DNA of 32,643 bases from an uncultured Aquimarina sp. (GTDB lineage: Bacteria > Bacteroidota > Bacteroidia > Flavobacteriales > Flavobacteriaceae): assembly GCA_947503135.1 (NCBI GenBank), contig CANNCQ010000030.1, forward strand, positions 1 to 32,643. The letters are read 5' to 3'. The position numbers and the translations under genes were made by a program. Below the pieces are notes generated by a model. It searched no databases, was not told the origin of the DNA, and was given only the letters and a program-made list of their open reading frames with translations. Shown in pieces: positions 1-8,234 of the stretch; position 1 is the stretch's first letter, and each line of letters starts with the position of its first letter.

Positions 1-47
1 TTTAAAATCTTTGCGATTTGCTGTGGTGAAAATTTACTTGTTCTCAT
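1..47 (-). CDS. IS3-family transposase OrfA, N-terminal 15 residues (partial)
   Basis: The minus strand reads ATG at 47-45 and then M-R-T-S-K-F-S-P-Q-Q-I-A-K-I-L before the window ends. This matches the start of IS3-family OrfA proteins, which begin with a short basic stretch followed by K-F-(S/T)-x-x-Q-I and lead into a helix-turn-helix that binds the element's ends. Only this fragment is visible, so it is unknown whether the gene is intact. The family call rests on recognition of this motif and has no domain-level support. Confidence 0.55.
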   Translation of the reverse strand, partial: MRTSKFSPQQIAKIL

Positions 48-113
48 AATTACTGCTTAAAGTTAAAACTATTTTTATACTTTTAAACAGTTCGGTTTTA
101 AGGGAAGCTTACA
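1..113 (-). mobile_element. IS3-family insertion sequence, 5' end only (runs off left edge)
   Basis: The minus strand opens an IS3-type orfA at position 47. Upstream of it, on the minus strand from position 113, the sequence begins TGTAAGCTTCCC, which has the 5'-TG typical of IS3-family terminal inverted repeats. I therefore place the element's left end at about 113. The other end, orfB and any target duplication lie outside the window, so the boundary is an inference and could be off by tens of bases. Confidence 0.5.
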
Positions 114-584
114 ACTCAGCTAAGTATTTTTTTCTTTTAAATATAAATTTTATACTTAGTGGACTTTATTAATATTCGCTCACCTTTTAGTTAAGCACAT
201 ACACTCGTATAGGTATAACTAGAGGGATTTCAGAAGATTTAACTGTAAAATATCCTTAATCCATTTCAATCATAGCCTCTAAAGTATAACGCGTATCTCG
301 ATTACCCATAGCTTTTCTCAGTTTATGAACCATTCATTATCGGAACCTAAGTATACTATCAATAAATTAATTTTTACTAAGGCTAAATCAGGTTGGTTTG
401 AGCTTAGAATAAGCGAATAAATCTTTGGAGGAAATAAGTTCTAAAAGCTGATATATTTTATCGAAATTTGATAAAAGTTGTATATGCAAATTGTTATATA
501 GAAATTACAACTTATTGTTATATAGCAGAATGCTCAACCTTTTAATTATCCAAATCATAACGCGTAACGGTATAGTAATTACAT
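114..584. other. Gene-poor stretch with short repeats
   Basis: No convincing gene is seen. It holds an 8-bp inverted repeat (120-127 with 152-159) around an A/T-rich loop, which lacks a proper T-run for a terminator. The 10-mer ATAACGCGTA occurs twice, near 285 and near 556. A repeat cluster at 456-525 is listed separately. The stretch lies between an insertion-sequence end and an unrecognised membrane protein gene, so it may be decayed accessory DNA plus the upstream region of the next gene. Confidence 0.6.
456..525. repeat. Cluster of inverted and direct repeats upstream of the 585 gene
   Basis: Three motifs lie within 70 bp. Positions 456-462 (TTTTATC) pair with 470-476 (GATAAAA). Positions 475-482 (AAGTTGTA) pair with 506-513 (TACAACTT). 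The 12-mer ATTGTTATATAG occurs at 490-501 and again at 514-525, a period of 24 bp. The direct repeats sit about 60 bp before the start codon at 585, where a regulator could bind, but in A/T-rich DNA chance is a real alternative. Confidence 0.4.
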
Positions 585-1706
585 ATGTCTACAATTAAAA
601 ATATTCTTTTAGAGAACACTAATAAAACGCCTTTAGATAAATCAATTTTAAAAACAAAATTTGATATTAAGGATAATATCTTAACATTTAAAGTGACTAA
701 AATAAATCGAATTATATATTACATCTTAAGATTTGTAGTTTGGATGTTTTGGTTGGGTGTAATTTATAATATATGTACATTAAACTTTTTGATTGGAGAC
801 AAAGCTCCGTTAATAATTTCTATATTATTTACATTTGGAGCCATGATATTAGGCATTTTTTTTACTTTTTATAGTCTTTATGCTAAAGCATTATTTAACA
901 CAAAAGAATTCATAGATCTAAATACTGGTAAGGTTAACTTAATTAATAATGATGAAAAATATGAAGTAAAAAATATTATAGGTCTGCAACTAATTTGTTA
1001 CTCTAAAAAAATGAGATTTAGCTCGGCTGGCTCTAGCGGAGGTGTAACTTATTATGTTTTAATGTATGAAATTAACTTAGTATTTGATGATGAAGAAAGA
1101 TTAAATTTAATATCATATCAAGAAGATAAGCAAACAGCTACCATTAATGCAGAGAAAATAAGTGATTTTTTAAAAGTCCCTTTAGTATCATATTTTGAAG
1201 CATATAATAAAAAACAGCAGGAATTAAAAAAAGAAAAGATAGAAGCTGAAATTGATGATGGCATTGATAAACAAATTAAGACTTCTTTAATATATTCTTC
1301 TGAAATATTAACAAACATTAAAAAAATAGAAGCATTAAAAAAAATGCCTTATGAAATTAATCAAATTTCAGAAAACGAATTCTCTGTTAGTATTGTGGAC
1401 CAATCACTAAATTATTTTAATCTCCCAAAGGAATTTAAATATATAAATGCATTTGTAACGGTTTACGAAACAAACAACCCAGAAATAAAAAAAGTTAGTA
1501 TTAAAACAGGGTTTAGGTTTGATGTTCTTTTTACTATAATTATAATGTTTTTTATGATACTAAATCTTTCAACAAAAAACGATTTGATTTTTATGTTATT
1601 AATGCTAATGTTAATAATTTTATTTTTTAGAACTTGGCATTTAAAATCTGATGTTAGTCAACTAATCAAAGAAATAGTTATAAATCTAAATACCAAAGAA
1701 GAATAA
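585..1706 (+). CDS. Hypothetical multi-pass membrane protein
   Basis: I do not recognise this 373-residue protein. Two hydrophobic segments lie at about 43-62 and 74-98. A soluble stretch follows at about 110-200, containing I-x-x-L-Q-L and V-x-x-I-I-G and suggestive of a PH-like beta domain. A charged helical linker rich in K/E spans about 205-245, a second soluble part about 255-305, and two more membrane segments about 308-325 and 330-348. The layout (membrane pair, soluble domain, membrane pair) suggests an inner-membrane protein with a cytosolic domain. The start is the first ATG in frame. It stands alone between an insertion-sequence end and a transposase remnant, so it may be accessory DNA. 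No function can be assigned. Confidence 0.75.
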   Translation: MSTIKNILLENTNKTPLDKSILKTKFDIKDNILTFKVTKINRIIYYILRFVVWMFWLGVIYNICTLNFLIGDKAPLIISILFTFGAMILGIFFTFYSLYAKALFNTKEFIDLNTGKVNLINNDEKYEVKNIIGLQLICYSKKMRFSSAGSSGGVTYYVLMYEINLVFDDEERLNLISYQEDKQTATINAEKISDFLKVPLVSYFEAYNKKQQELKKEKIEAEIDDGIDKQIKTSLIYSSEILTNIKKIEALKKMPYEINQISENEFSVSIVDQSLNYFNLPKEFKYINAFVTVYETNNPEIKKVSIKTGFRFDVLFTIIIMFFMILNLSTKNDLIFMLLMLMLIILFFRTWHLKSDVSQLIKEIVINLNTKEE

Positions 1707-2080
1707 CTTTTTTTGACCATTTTTAAGGTTGAATGCTACAGGAAAAGCTATTAACTTATTTTGCTAACTTATAACTTTCAAATCATCTTCAATTAATGAT
1801 TTAATCAAACCACATTGTTTAGCTTTACTCATCTAAAACTTTTCAAGATGAATAAATATAGAAAATTTAACACATGTGAATTACAATACGATTATCACAT
1901 TGTTTTCAATGCCAAGTATAATGACTCTGCCTTTTAAATAAGACACTCCTCTTTAATGGTGGTTTTATATAATCAAATAAAAAATACTTGTGAAGCTCAA
2001 TTAAAATTTTCTAGACAAGCTTTACAAACTACAAAGAGTCTAAAAACAAAACACACTAAAGAACTAGTATTTTAAATTAA
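1707..2080. other. Intergenic stretch with a possible transposase remnant
   Basis: Apart from the short IS200-like remnant (1848-1937) and the terminator that begins at 2081, nothing convincing is seen. Tiny open frames occur on both strands (for example 39 codons at 1956-2075 on the plus strand) without family features. The stretch looks like decayed mobile-element DNA. Confidence 0.5.
1848..1937 (+). pseudogene. Possible IS200/IS605-type TnpA remnant
   Basis: A 29-codon frame starts at ATG 1848 and reads M-N-K-Y-R-K-F-N, then L-Q-Y-D-Y-H-I-V-F-N-A-K-Y-N, and stops. Y1 transposases of the IS200/IS605 group begin similarly, with a YRK start and then a Y-H-(I/V)-V-(F/W)-x-(T/x)-K-Y-R stretch. 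The frame breaks at the point where the protein should continue, and no HUH motif is seen downstream. If the reading is right this is a dead fragment of an element. The match is short, so a chance resemblance cannot be excluded. Confidence 0.35.
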
Positions 2081-2106
2081 AAATCCCCTTTATTACAAGG
2101 GGATTT
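2081..2106 (-). terminator. Rho-independent terminator of accD
   Basis: A perfect 10-bp stem (AAATCCCCTT at 2081-2090 with AAGGGGATTT at 2097-2106) closes a 6-nt loop. Both sides carry A/T runs, so it could work in both directions. It lies just 7 bp beyond the accD stop codon on the minus strand. Confidence 0.85.
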
Positions 2107-2113
2107 TTTTAAT

Positions 2114-2971
2114 TTATGATGACATTTTACGATTTAAAACCAAATCTAAATAATCATTTACTTTTTTCTTTAAATTTTTACGATGAACAATAAAGTCTAA
2201 AAAACCATGCTCTAATAAAAATTCTGAAGTTTGAAAACCTTCAGGTAATTCTTTACCAGTTGTGTCTCTAACTACTCGAGGTCCAGCAAAAGCTATTAAA
2301 GCACCTGGCTCAGCAATATTTATATCTCCTAGCATTGCGAAAGATGCTGTAATACCTCCTGTTGTAGGATCTGTACAAAGAGAAATATAAGGTAGTCCTT
2401 TTTTTGAAAGTAAACTTAGCTTTGCCGAAACCTTAGCCATTTGCATTAGCGAATGCGCTGCTTCCATCATTCGGGCTCCACCAGATTTAGAAATAATCAT
2501 AATAGGTAAGTTATGTTTAATTGCATAATCAACTGCTCGAGCAATTTTCTCACCCATAACACTTCCCATTGACCCTCCAATGAAAGAAAAATCCATACAA
2601 GCAACCACTAATTCCTTACCTCTAGATTTCCCAACAGCAGAACGGAGAGCATCTTTAAGTTTTGTTTTTGATTGCGCTTGTTTTAATCGATCAGAATACT
2701 TTTTTGTATCCTCAAACTTCAAAGGATCTTTAGATACCATATTAGCATCTAATTCCTTAAACTCGTTATTGTCGAATAAAATTTCAAAATATTCTTTACT
2801 TCCTATCTTTACGTGGTAGTCATCTTCAGGACTCACATAAAAATTTTGTGAAAGTTCTTTCGAATCAACTATTTTGCCTGTAGGAGATTTATACCAAAGT
2901 CCTTTCGGAACATCTTTTTTATTTTCCGTAGGAGTTTGTATTCCTTTTTCTTTTCTTTTAAACCAAGCCAT
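2114..2971 (-). CDS. accD: Acetyl-CoA carboxylase carboxyltransferase subunit beta (zinc-ribbon-less form)
   Basis: This is the beta subunit of the carboxyltransferase that moves the carboxyl group from carboxybiotin to acetyl-CoA, making malonyl-CoA for fatty acid synthesis in the cytosol. The 285-residue protein has the crotonase-like core with G-G-S-M-G near 132, the [10 protein letters not shown] motif near 161-170 and D-P-T-T-G-G near 201. Length is close to the usual 280-300. Bacterial AccD normally has an N-terminal four-cysteine zinc ribbon. Here the aligned stretch (about 25-60, with [13 protein letters not shown]) has no cysteine at all; the only cysteines are in the core. I recall the same feature from other flavobacterial AccD proteins. 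The gene is alone and followed by a strong terminator; accA is not in the window. Confidence 0.95.
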   Translation of the reverse strand: MAWFKRKEKGIQTPTENKKDVPKGLWYKSPTGKIVDSKELSQNFYVSPEDDYHVKIGSKEYFEILFDNNEFKELDANMVSKDPLKFEDTKKYSDRLKQAQSKTKLKDALRSAVGKSRGKELVVACMDFSFIGGSMGSVMGEKIARAVDYAIKHNLPIMIISKSGGARMMEAAHSLMQMAKVSAKLSLLSKKGLPYISLCTDPTTGGITASFAMLGDINIAEPGALIAFAGPRVVRDTTGKELPEGFQTSEFLLEHGFLDFIVHRKNLKKKVNDYLDLVLNRKMSS

Positions 2972-3007
2972 AATAGCAGTTTTAAAATAATAATTAGTAG
3001 TGCAAAA

Positions 3008-3058
3008 ATGTCAGGCTATTTATTAAAATCAAAATAGATTTTAGTAATAACCTGACAT
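3008..3058 (-). terminator. Hairpin terminator after fbaA
   Basis: An interrupted stem is formed by ATGTCAGG (3008-3015) with CCTGACAT (3051-3058) and inner arms TAAAATC (3024-3030) with GATTTTA (3037-3043). On the minus strand it follows the fbaA stop by about 25 bp and ends in a short T-run. It separates fbaA from accD, which argues that accD has its own promoter or depends on read-through. Confidence 0.65.
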
Positions 3059-3082
3059 CATTTTCTATTTAAAGTAAAAATA

Positions 3083-4150
3083 CTATAAAGTATTTACATT
3101 ATTTAAATCTTCAAAAGCTTTCTTTAAACGAGCAACGAAAGTTTTTTCTCCTTCACGTAACCATTTACGAGGATCATAGTGCTTTTTGTTAGGTTCTGAT
3201 TCTCCGTCAGGATTACCAATTTGAGTTTTTAAATAAGCTTCGTTATCTACCATATAGTCACGAATACCATCACAAAAAGCAAATTGTAAATCTGTATCAA
3301 TATTCATTTTTACAGTACCGTAACCAATAGCTTCTCTTATTTCTTCTACTGTAGAACCTGATCCACCATGGAATACAAAATCAATTGTGTTTTTAGCTAC
3401 ACCGTGTTTCTTAGAAACATAATCTTGAGAATTTAATAAGATTTTCGGAGTTAACTTAACATTTCCTGGCTTGTAAACACCGTGAACATTTCCAAATGCT
3501 GCTGCAATTGTGAATTTATCACTTATTTTACTTAACTCAGTATATGCATAATCAACTTCTTCTGGCTGAGTGTATAATTTAGATACATCAACATCAGAGT
3601 TGTCTACACCATCTTCTTCTCCTCCTGTGATACCTAATTCGATCTCTAAAGTCATTCCCATTTTGCTCATGCGCTCAAGGTATGTTTTACAGATTTCTAT
3701 ATTTTCTTCTATTGGTTCCTCTGAAAGGTCAATCATGTGAGAAGAATATAACGGCTTTCCTGTTTGCTTAAAAAATTCTTCACCTGCATCTAATAAACCA
3801 TCAATCCAAGGTAATAATTTCTTAGCACAATGGTCTGTATGCATAACAACAGGTACTCCGTAAGCTTCTGCCATTAAATGAACGTGCTTCGCTCCTGCTA
3901 TTGCACCAGCTATAGCTGCTTTTTGCCCATCGTTAGATAAACCTTTACCAGCGTTAAACTGTGCTCCACCATTAGAAAACTGAATAAATACAGGTGCATT
4001 TAATTCTGCTGCTGTTTCTAATACTGCATTAATTGTATTTGAACCAATTACATTTACTGCTGGCATTGCAAAACCTTTTTCTTTAGCATAATTAAATAAT
4101 GCTTGTACGTCGTCTCCAGTTACTACACCTGGCTTAATATTGTGACTCAT
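3083..4150 (-). CDS. fbaA: Class II fructose-bisphosphate aldolase
   Basis: A zinc-dependent aldolase that cleaves fructose-1,6-bisphosphate to dihydroxyacetone phosphate and glyceraldehyde-3-phosphate in glycolysis, and runs in reverse in gluconeogenesis. The 355-residue length fits the class IIA (E. coli FbaA-like) group. Visible motifs are H-T-D-H at 104-107 (catalytic Asp106, zinc His107), E-L-G-I-T-G-G-E-E-D at 171-180, N-V-H-G at 221-224 (His223) and F-H-G-G-S-G-S at 260-266 (His261, phosphate loop). These sit three residues before the corresponding E. coli positions as I remember them, and N-I-D-T-D (283-287) is also present. The start MSHNIKPGV is typical. A terminator follows; the 140 bp upstream hold inverted repeats. 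Confidence 0.97.
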   Translation of the reverse strand: MSHNIKPGVVTGDDVQALFNYAKEKGFAMPAVNVIGSNTINAVLETAAELNAPVFIQFSNGGAQFNAGKGLSNDGQKAAIAGAIAGAKHVHLMAEAYGVPVVMHTDHCAKKLLPWIDGLLDAGEEFFKQTGKPLYSSHMIDLSEEPIEENIEICKTYLERMSKMGMTLEIELGITGGEEDGVDNSDVDVSKLYTQPEEVDYAYTELSKISDKFTIAAAFGNVHGVYKPGNVKLTPKILLNSQDYVSKKHGVAKNTIDFVFHGGSGSTVEEIREAIGYGTVKMNIDTDLQFAFCDGIRDYMVDNEAYLKTQIGNPDGESEPNKKHYDPRKWLREGEKTFVARLKKAFEDLNNVNTL

Positions 4151-4191
4151 TGCTATAGTTTTTTAATTTTAATAGGCGCTAAAGTAAGGAA

Positions 4192-4257
4192 ATTCTATCT
4201 AATTTTATAGAATAAGTTTACCCAAACCAACTTATAACGTTTTTGTAAACTGTTTGG
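4192..4257. repeat. Inverted-repeat cluster between the MORN operon and fbaA
   Basis: ATTCTAT (4192-4198) pairs with ATAGAAT (4207-4213). AGTTTAC (4215-4221) pairs with GTAAACT (4245-4251), and CCAAAC (4222-4227) pairs with GTTTGG (4252-4257). The last two pairs are interleaved rather than nested, as in an H-type pseudoknot. The cluster lies just past the end of the three-gene operon and 40-110 bp upstream of the fbaA start, so it could be a weak terminator or part of the fbaA leader or operator. Confidence 0.4.
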
Positions 4258-4290
4258 TTATTTTTTTTAATGATTCTGCAATACGCTGAT

Positions 4291-6261
4291 CTAATTTTCA
4301 AGCATTACTAAAATTACTTTATTGAAATTAGCAGCACTATTTATTACTTTTCGATAGTCTTCGTAAATAGGCACTTGTATTATATTTTGATTATAAAACT
4401 CGTTAATTGTAACTTTAAGAATATCACCCTCTATACGGTAATTTGATTTAAATGAAAATAACGTCTCTCCATTTTCTTCATAAGACTCATTAATAATTAA
4501 ATCGTCTAAGTTTTTAAAGGTGTACCCTTGAGGTATCTTTACATTAATATCGCTTTTATAAGTGCGTTCAAAATCATTTTGTCCCACTAATTTTCTCTCA
4601 CTCTTTTGATACATTTCTAACTGAGGCCCTATTAACTCCCCTATTTTGAATAAGTATTTTTTTCCTGCGTTATCTACAAAAGTCTCTGTTTCTATATTAG
4701 CAGTAACGATTAACGGAGCAGATCCAAAATCTGTTGCAGCGGTGTTGGTTGCTTTAACCTCTAAAATTTTAACGTCGTCTTTAATCGATTTTACTACTCC
4801 TTCTAATGCCTTCTTTTTACTTTCTTCTTTCATGACACTCATGTAAGGTTGTAAACCCAAAGCATAGTAACCTGTCATTATTCGATCTAAAGATATGTTG
4901 GTCTTATTAATATTTTCACTATCAAAAGCTACTTGCATTTTAAGGTTATATGCCGATTTATCATAGTTCACAGCATTGATATACTTTACCTCGCCTACGG
5001 CCGACTCAAAATCTCCAATTTTAACTCGTTTAACAAACAAACCTTTATTATCCATAAGCATCCCCTCTGGAAAACCGTATCGTGAACCGTAATTTAATGG
5101 CTGTAAATAGGTATTGTACTCCGGAAAATAAAACAGGTACTCTGCTAAAATATTATACGTCTCAAAAGTTTCATCAAATAGTAACTCATTTCTGTTAGAA
5201 GTTAAAACAAGTTCGTGATCAATTTCTAATTGATTAAAAATGGAAATAAAAAGAGACATTACTCCAAAATCATTGGCCGTGTTTGTTTCAATTATGTTTG
5301 AAATAGCACTGAGGCTAGGGTCAGAACTGGCTTTATTTAAATAAATGGTGGACTTGATATAGTTTTCAACCAATCGTATACTGTTTTCTGAAGCATTTGA
5401 AGCCTGAAGCTTTTTTAATAACTTCTGTACTTTTGATTTTGTTTTTTTATCAATTTCAGTGTAATATCTTGAGTATAGGGTTTGTGAAATGTTACCAAAA
5501 GAAACAATTTCTTTATTAGGAGTAGCGTAATTGCGATCGAGTTTAAAATTAACTTGCTTTAAACTGGTTAAGTATGCCGAACTTTCTTCAGACTCTAAAG
5601 CTGGCACATTTTTTAAATTTAAAACCCAATGATTTCTATCTTTAACCAGCGTATCTTTTACAACCTCTTGAGTTTCATTGTATGTTTTAAAGACAAATTT
5701 TAAGTTTGAAGGGGAGAACACTTCAAAATCTACCTCTTTCTTAAAATAATCATTTTGCAACAGCACACGCTTACCGGTATAATTAGGATATTTTTGAATC
5801 ACGAAAAAGTATTCGATAAAGCTTCCTTTTTCTATACCTTCCATGGCATAGTATTTACTTACCGTTTGCCTTTCATTATCTCTAGATTCTAATATTTTAG
5901 AATCGTCTAGCTCTGTTATTTTTCCGTCTTTTGAAATAACCCTTGCTTTGTTTTTTAGTATTCTAGACCCCGGAATGGCTGGTAGGTATACTTTATTGTA
6001 GCCCTCGATTATATCATTTGAGTTTAGCCAAAAAATATTATGTATTAATAAATTTTCAACCAAGCCTGCATTTTCAAGAAAAACAAATTCGCTAATACGG
6101 CTTTCTTTAAGGGCAACTAAATCTTTATTTTGGTGCTCACTAGCTTTAAATGTAGCGGTAGGATTTTCTTCCCAATTATAACTATTTACATAATTATCTT
6201 GAGCCCATAGTGAGTTAAAACTTGCTACTAAACAAATAGTGAAAAGGATAATTTTATTCAT
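4291..6261 (-). CDS. Exported DUF3857/transglutaminase-like protein lacking the catalytic triad
   Basis: A 656-residue protein with a signal peptide (MNKIILFTICLVASFNSLWAQ). It is related in layout to the protein encoded just upstream: an N-terminal DUF3857-like beta domain (about 60-220), a helical transglutaminase-like core (about 270-400) and a C-terminal beta-rich part. In my manual alignment the catalytic Cys of the neighbour (Y-G-D-C-K-D) falls on Phe332 (A-N-D-F-G-V), and the neighbour's N-H-M-I and Y-L-D-A-T motifs fall on T-Y-N-I-L-A-E and Y-L-Q-P-L. All three triad residues are therefore missing and it is probably not an enzyme. It is the last gene of a three-gene operon, 11 bp after the previous gene. 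The likely location is periplasmic or outer-membrane associated. Role unknown. Confidence 0.7.
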   Translation of the reverse strand: MNKIILFTICLVASFNSLWAQDNYVNSYNWEENPTATFKASEHQNKDLVALKESRISEFVFLENAGLVENLLIHNIFWLNSNDIIEGYNKVYLPAIPGSRILKNKARVISKDGKITELDDSKILESRDNERQTVSKYYAMEGIEKGSFIEYFFVIQKYPNYTGKRVLLQNDYFKKEVDFEVFSPSNLKFVFKTYNETQEVVKDTLVKDRNHWVLNLKNVPALESEESSAYLTSLKQVNFKLDRNYATPNKEIVSFGNISQTLYSRYYTEIDKKTKSKVQKLLKKLQASNASENSIRLVENYIKSTIYLNKASSDPSLSAISNIIETNTANDFGVMSLFISIFNQLEIDHELVLTSNRNELLFDETFETYNILAEYLFYFPEYNTYLQPLNYGSRYGFPEGMLMDNKGLFVKRVKIGDFESAVGEVKYINAVNYDKSAYNLKMQVAFDSENINKTNISLDRIMTGYYALGLQPYMSVMKEESKKKALEGVVKSIKDDVKILEVKATNTAATDFGSAPLIVTANIETETFVDNAGKKYLFKIGELIGPQLEMYQKSERKLVGQNDFERTYKSDINVKIPQGYTFKNLDDLIINESYEENGETLFSFKSNYRIEGDILKVTINEFYNQNIIQVPIYEDYRKVINSAANFNKVILVMLEN

Positions 6262-6272
6262 GAATTATGATA

Positions 6273-8234
6273 TTATATTTTTTTAAGGACTACTACGTCT
6301 TTTTGTTTTTTCTTTATTTTGGCTACTATGGAGTTTAAATGAGTTTGTTGCTCTAAATTTAAACTAGTGAAGTTTTGTAGCACTTTATACGTCATTACTA
6401 CTTTGGTTTTATTTAAAATTTCATATGAAATATCACAACTAAAATCATCTTGACTGTAACTAAAATTCTCGGGAATATAATCTACTAAGGTGTTTTGTGG
6501 TATTTGCAAAATTACTTTTAACACAGTGTTACTTTTGTACCTGTAGTCCTTACCACTCTTACGATCATCAGATGTTTTAAAATTATCGATCCCTGAAAAA
6601 AGATTCATATTTACATAAATCTCATTTTCATAAGTACTGATATAATTTTCAACATTAAAATTATAATTCACTAAAAAAGGCTTTTCGTAGCTGAATTTAT
6701 TAGTTTCATTAAAAGAATCAATCAAACAACGGTTCGATCCTTTTTCTAAAATGCTTTTATAAAATTCTTTTTGATCTTTTTCAGTCTTAATTGCCTCTAA
6801 CGAGCTAAAAAAATCAATTTTAGGATATCCATCTAAAAGCATCCTACCCGAACCTAGTAGTTTTTTACCTTCAATTTTTATAGCAACAGAATCTTGATAT
6901 TTATTTTGTTCGGCTGCAACAAAAGGTACTTTTCCTATTTTAAATTTTTCTTTACTAATACCTATTAAGGCTTCTTTACCCTGAATGAATGAAGAAGGCA
7001 TTTCCAAAGGCAGATACCTACCTGTAGCATCTAAATAATAAATAGTATCATCCTTAGCGATATAACTAAATATCATGTGATTGTCTACAGCGGGCGTTGG
7101 CAACTCCTCATAAGTATAAGGAATACTTCGGGTACCAATCCAAGTGAGGTACCCTTCGAGTTTAGCAATTTTAAACATCTCTTGCAATATGCTAGAATTG
7201 TCTTTACAATCTCCATATTTTTTTGAAAACACGGTATTTGCTTGTCGCGGAATAAAACCTCCTAAAGCATACTCAAAAGCAATGTATTTTATATTTTCTT
7301 GCACCCAGTAATAAATGGCTTTTACTTTTTCGATCTCAGTTGTTTTGTCTTTTATAAGCTCTCCTACTAATTTTTCAAGTTCTGAATCAACCTCAGCAAC
7401 ATTTACATCTTCAATTAAGGAATAATACCAATTGTATAAGTTTTCTACACTACCAGAAACTTCTGTTTTTTCCCCGTTAAGGGTATACGAGTTAATAATA
7501 GGAACAATGGTAGGCAGGCGTTTTCTAAAATTAGGAGCGTTCATTTCTAGCTCAATCTTTGGTGCATTTTTTCGCTTCCAAGTGTGAACCGTTCTTTTCT
7601 TAGACTTTTTTACGCTATAATTTACCCCTTCTACATCTTCAAAACCAAATTTTTTGAATTTTACATCAATAGCATTATCCACTACAATTGTAAGCTCATT
7701 ATTTACAATGGGCTCTAAATTTCCAAAGTAATGAGAAGTAATAAAGCGTGGGTTTTTTAAACTACGGCTGTAACTTCTTTGGGTTTTCACTCCTTCGGAA
7801 AGTCCTTTGTATAAAAAGCTAATTCGTTTAGTGTCGTCGTAAAAACTTTGACTTTGTGCATCACTTTCTATAAAATCAGAAACTTGATTTTTCACGTATT
7901 TTTTACCATCAAAAACATAACTAGCCGCTTTTAAATTATCTATTGTTGAAAATGACGAGAAGTTAATTTCTTGCTTTGCTCCAAAATTAGCCAGTTTAGA
8001 TAGGTAAATACGCTCTTCTAACACAGACTCTTTTATTGCTATTTCACCATCAACTAACTTAATATCAATAGTTACCTCTTCATTTAAATTAATAGAATGA
8101 TCGTTGGGGTACTTCTTTTTTAAAGCGTTGTACTCCTCTGAAAACTGAGCTTGTAATGACGCAGTTACCAATATTAATAAAACGAATAGTTTACTTTTCA
8201 ATTTAAAATAATTTTTCTTCAATAATAGATCCAT
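6273..8234 (-). CDS. Exported DUF3857/transglutaminase-like protein with intact triad
   Basis: A 653-residue protein from the chosen start (ATG 8234). A longer frame begins at 8267, but the shorter start gives a clean signal peptide ending LLILVTASLQAQ and reduces the overlap with the upstream gene. After the DUF3857-like beta domain (about 50-230), the transglutaminase-like core shows K-K-Y-G-D-C-K-D-N-S-S with Cys343, N-H-M-I-F with His386 and Y-L-D-A-T with Asp402, the Cys-His-Asp triad of this superfamily. Members of this fold are peptidases, amidases or cross-linkers; the substrate cannot be told. Its 5' end overlaps the MORN protein gene by 32 bp, and the next gene follows after 11 bp, so the three are co-transcribed and probably translationally coupled. 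Confidence 0.8.
   Translation of the reverse strand: MDLLLKKNYFKLKSKLFVLLILVTASLQAQFSEEYNALKKKYPNDHSINLNEEVTIDIKLVDGEIAIKESVLEERIYLSKLANFGAKQEINFSSFSTIDNLKAASYVFDGKKYVKNQVSDFIESDAQSQSFYDDTKRISFLYKGLSEGVKTQRSYSRSLKNPRFITSHYFGNLEPIVNNELTIVVDNAIDVKFKKFGFEDVEGVNYSVKKSKKRTVHTWKRKNAPKIELEMNAPNFRKRLPTIVPIINSYTLNGEKTEVSGSVENLYNWYYSLIEDVNVAEVDSELEKLVGELIKDKTTEIEKVKAIYYWVQENIKYIAFEYALGGFIPRQANTVFSKKYGDCKDNSSILQEMFKIAKLEGYLTWIGTRSIPYTYEELPTPAVDNHMIFSYIAKDDTIYYLDATGRYLPLEMPSSFIQGKEALIGISKEKFKIGKVPFVAAEQNKYQDSVAIKIEGKKLLGSGRMLLDGYPKIDFFSSLEAIKTEKDQKEFYKSILEKGSNRCLIDSFNETNKFSYEKPFLVNYNFNVENYISTYENEIYVNMNLFSGIDNFKTSDDRKSGKDYRYKSNTVLKVILQIPQNTLVDYIPENFSYSQDDFSCDISYEILNKTKVVMTYKVLQNFTSLNLEQQTHLNSIVAKIKKKQKDVVVLKKI

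Noticed and set aside
120..159. Hairpin CTAAGTAT/ATACTTAG as a terminator
   Set aside because: The 24-nt A/T-only loop and missing T-run after either arm make it a poor terminator; no gene ends at it.
256..333. 25-codon minus-strand frame (starts M-V-H-K-L-R-K)
   Set aside because: The composition looks protein-like, but it is very short, closed upstream by stops and matches no family I know; it could be a remnant but is not supported as a gene.
1956..2075. 39-codon plus-strand frame with ATG between the IS200-like remnant and the accD terminator
   Set aside because: It has no recognisable motif or promoter, is not adjacent to a partner gene, and is of a length expected by chance; it may be part of the decayed element.
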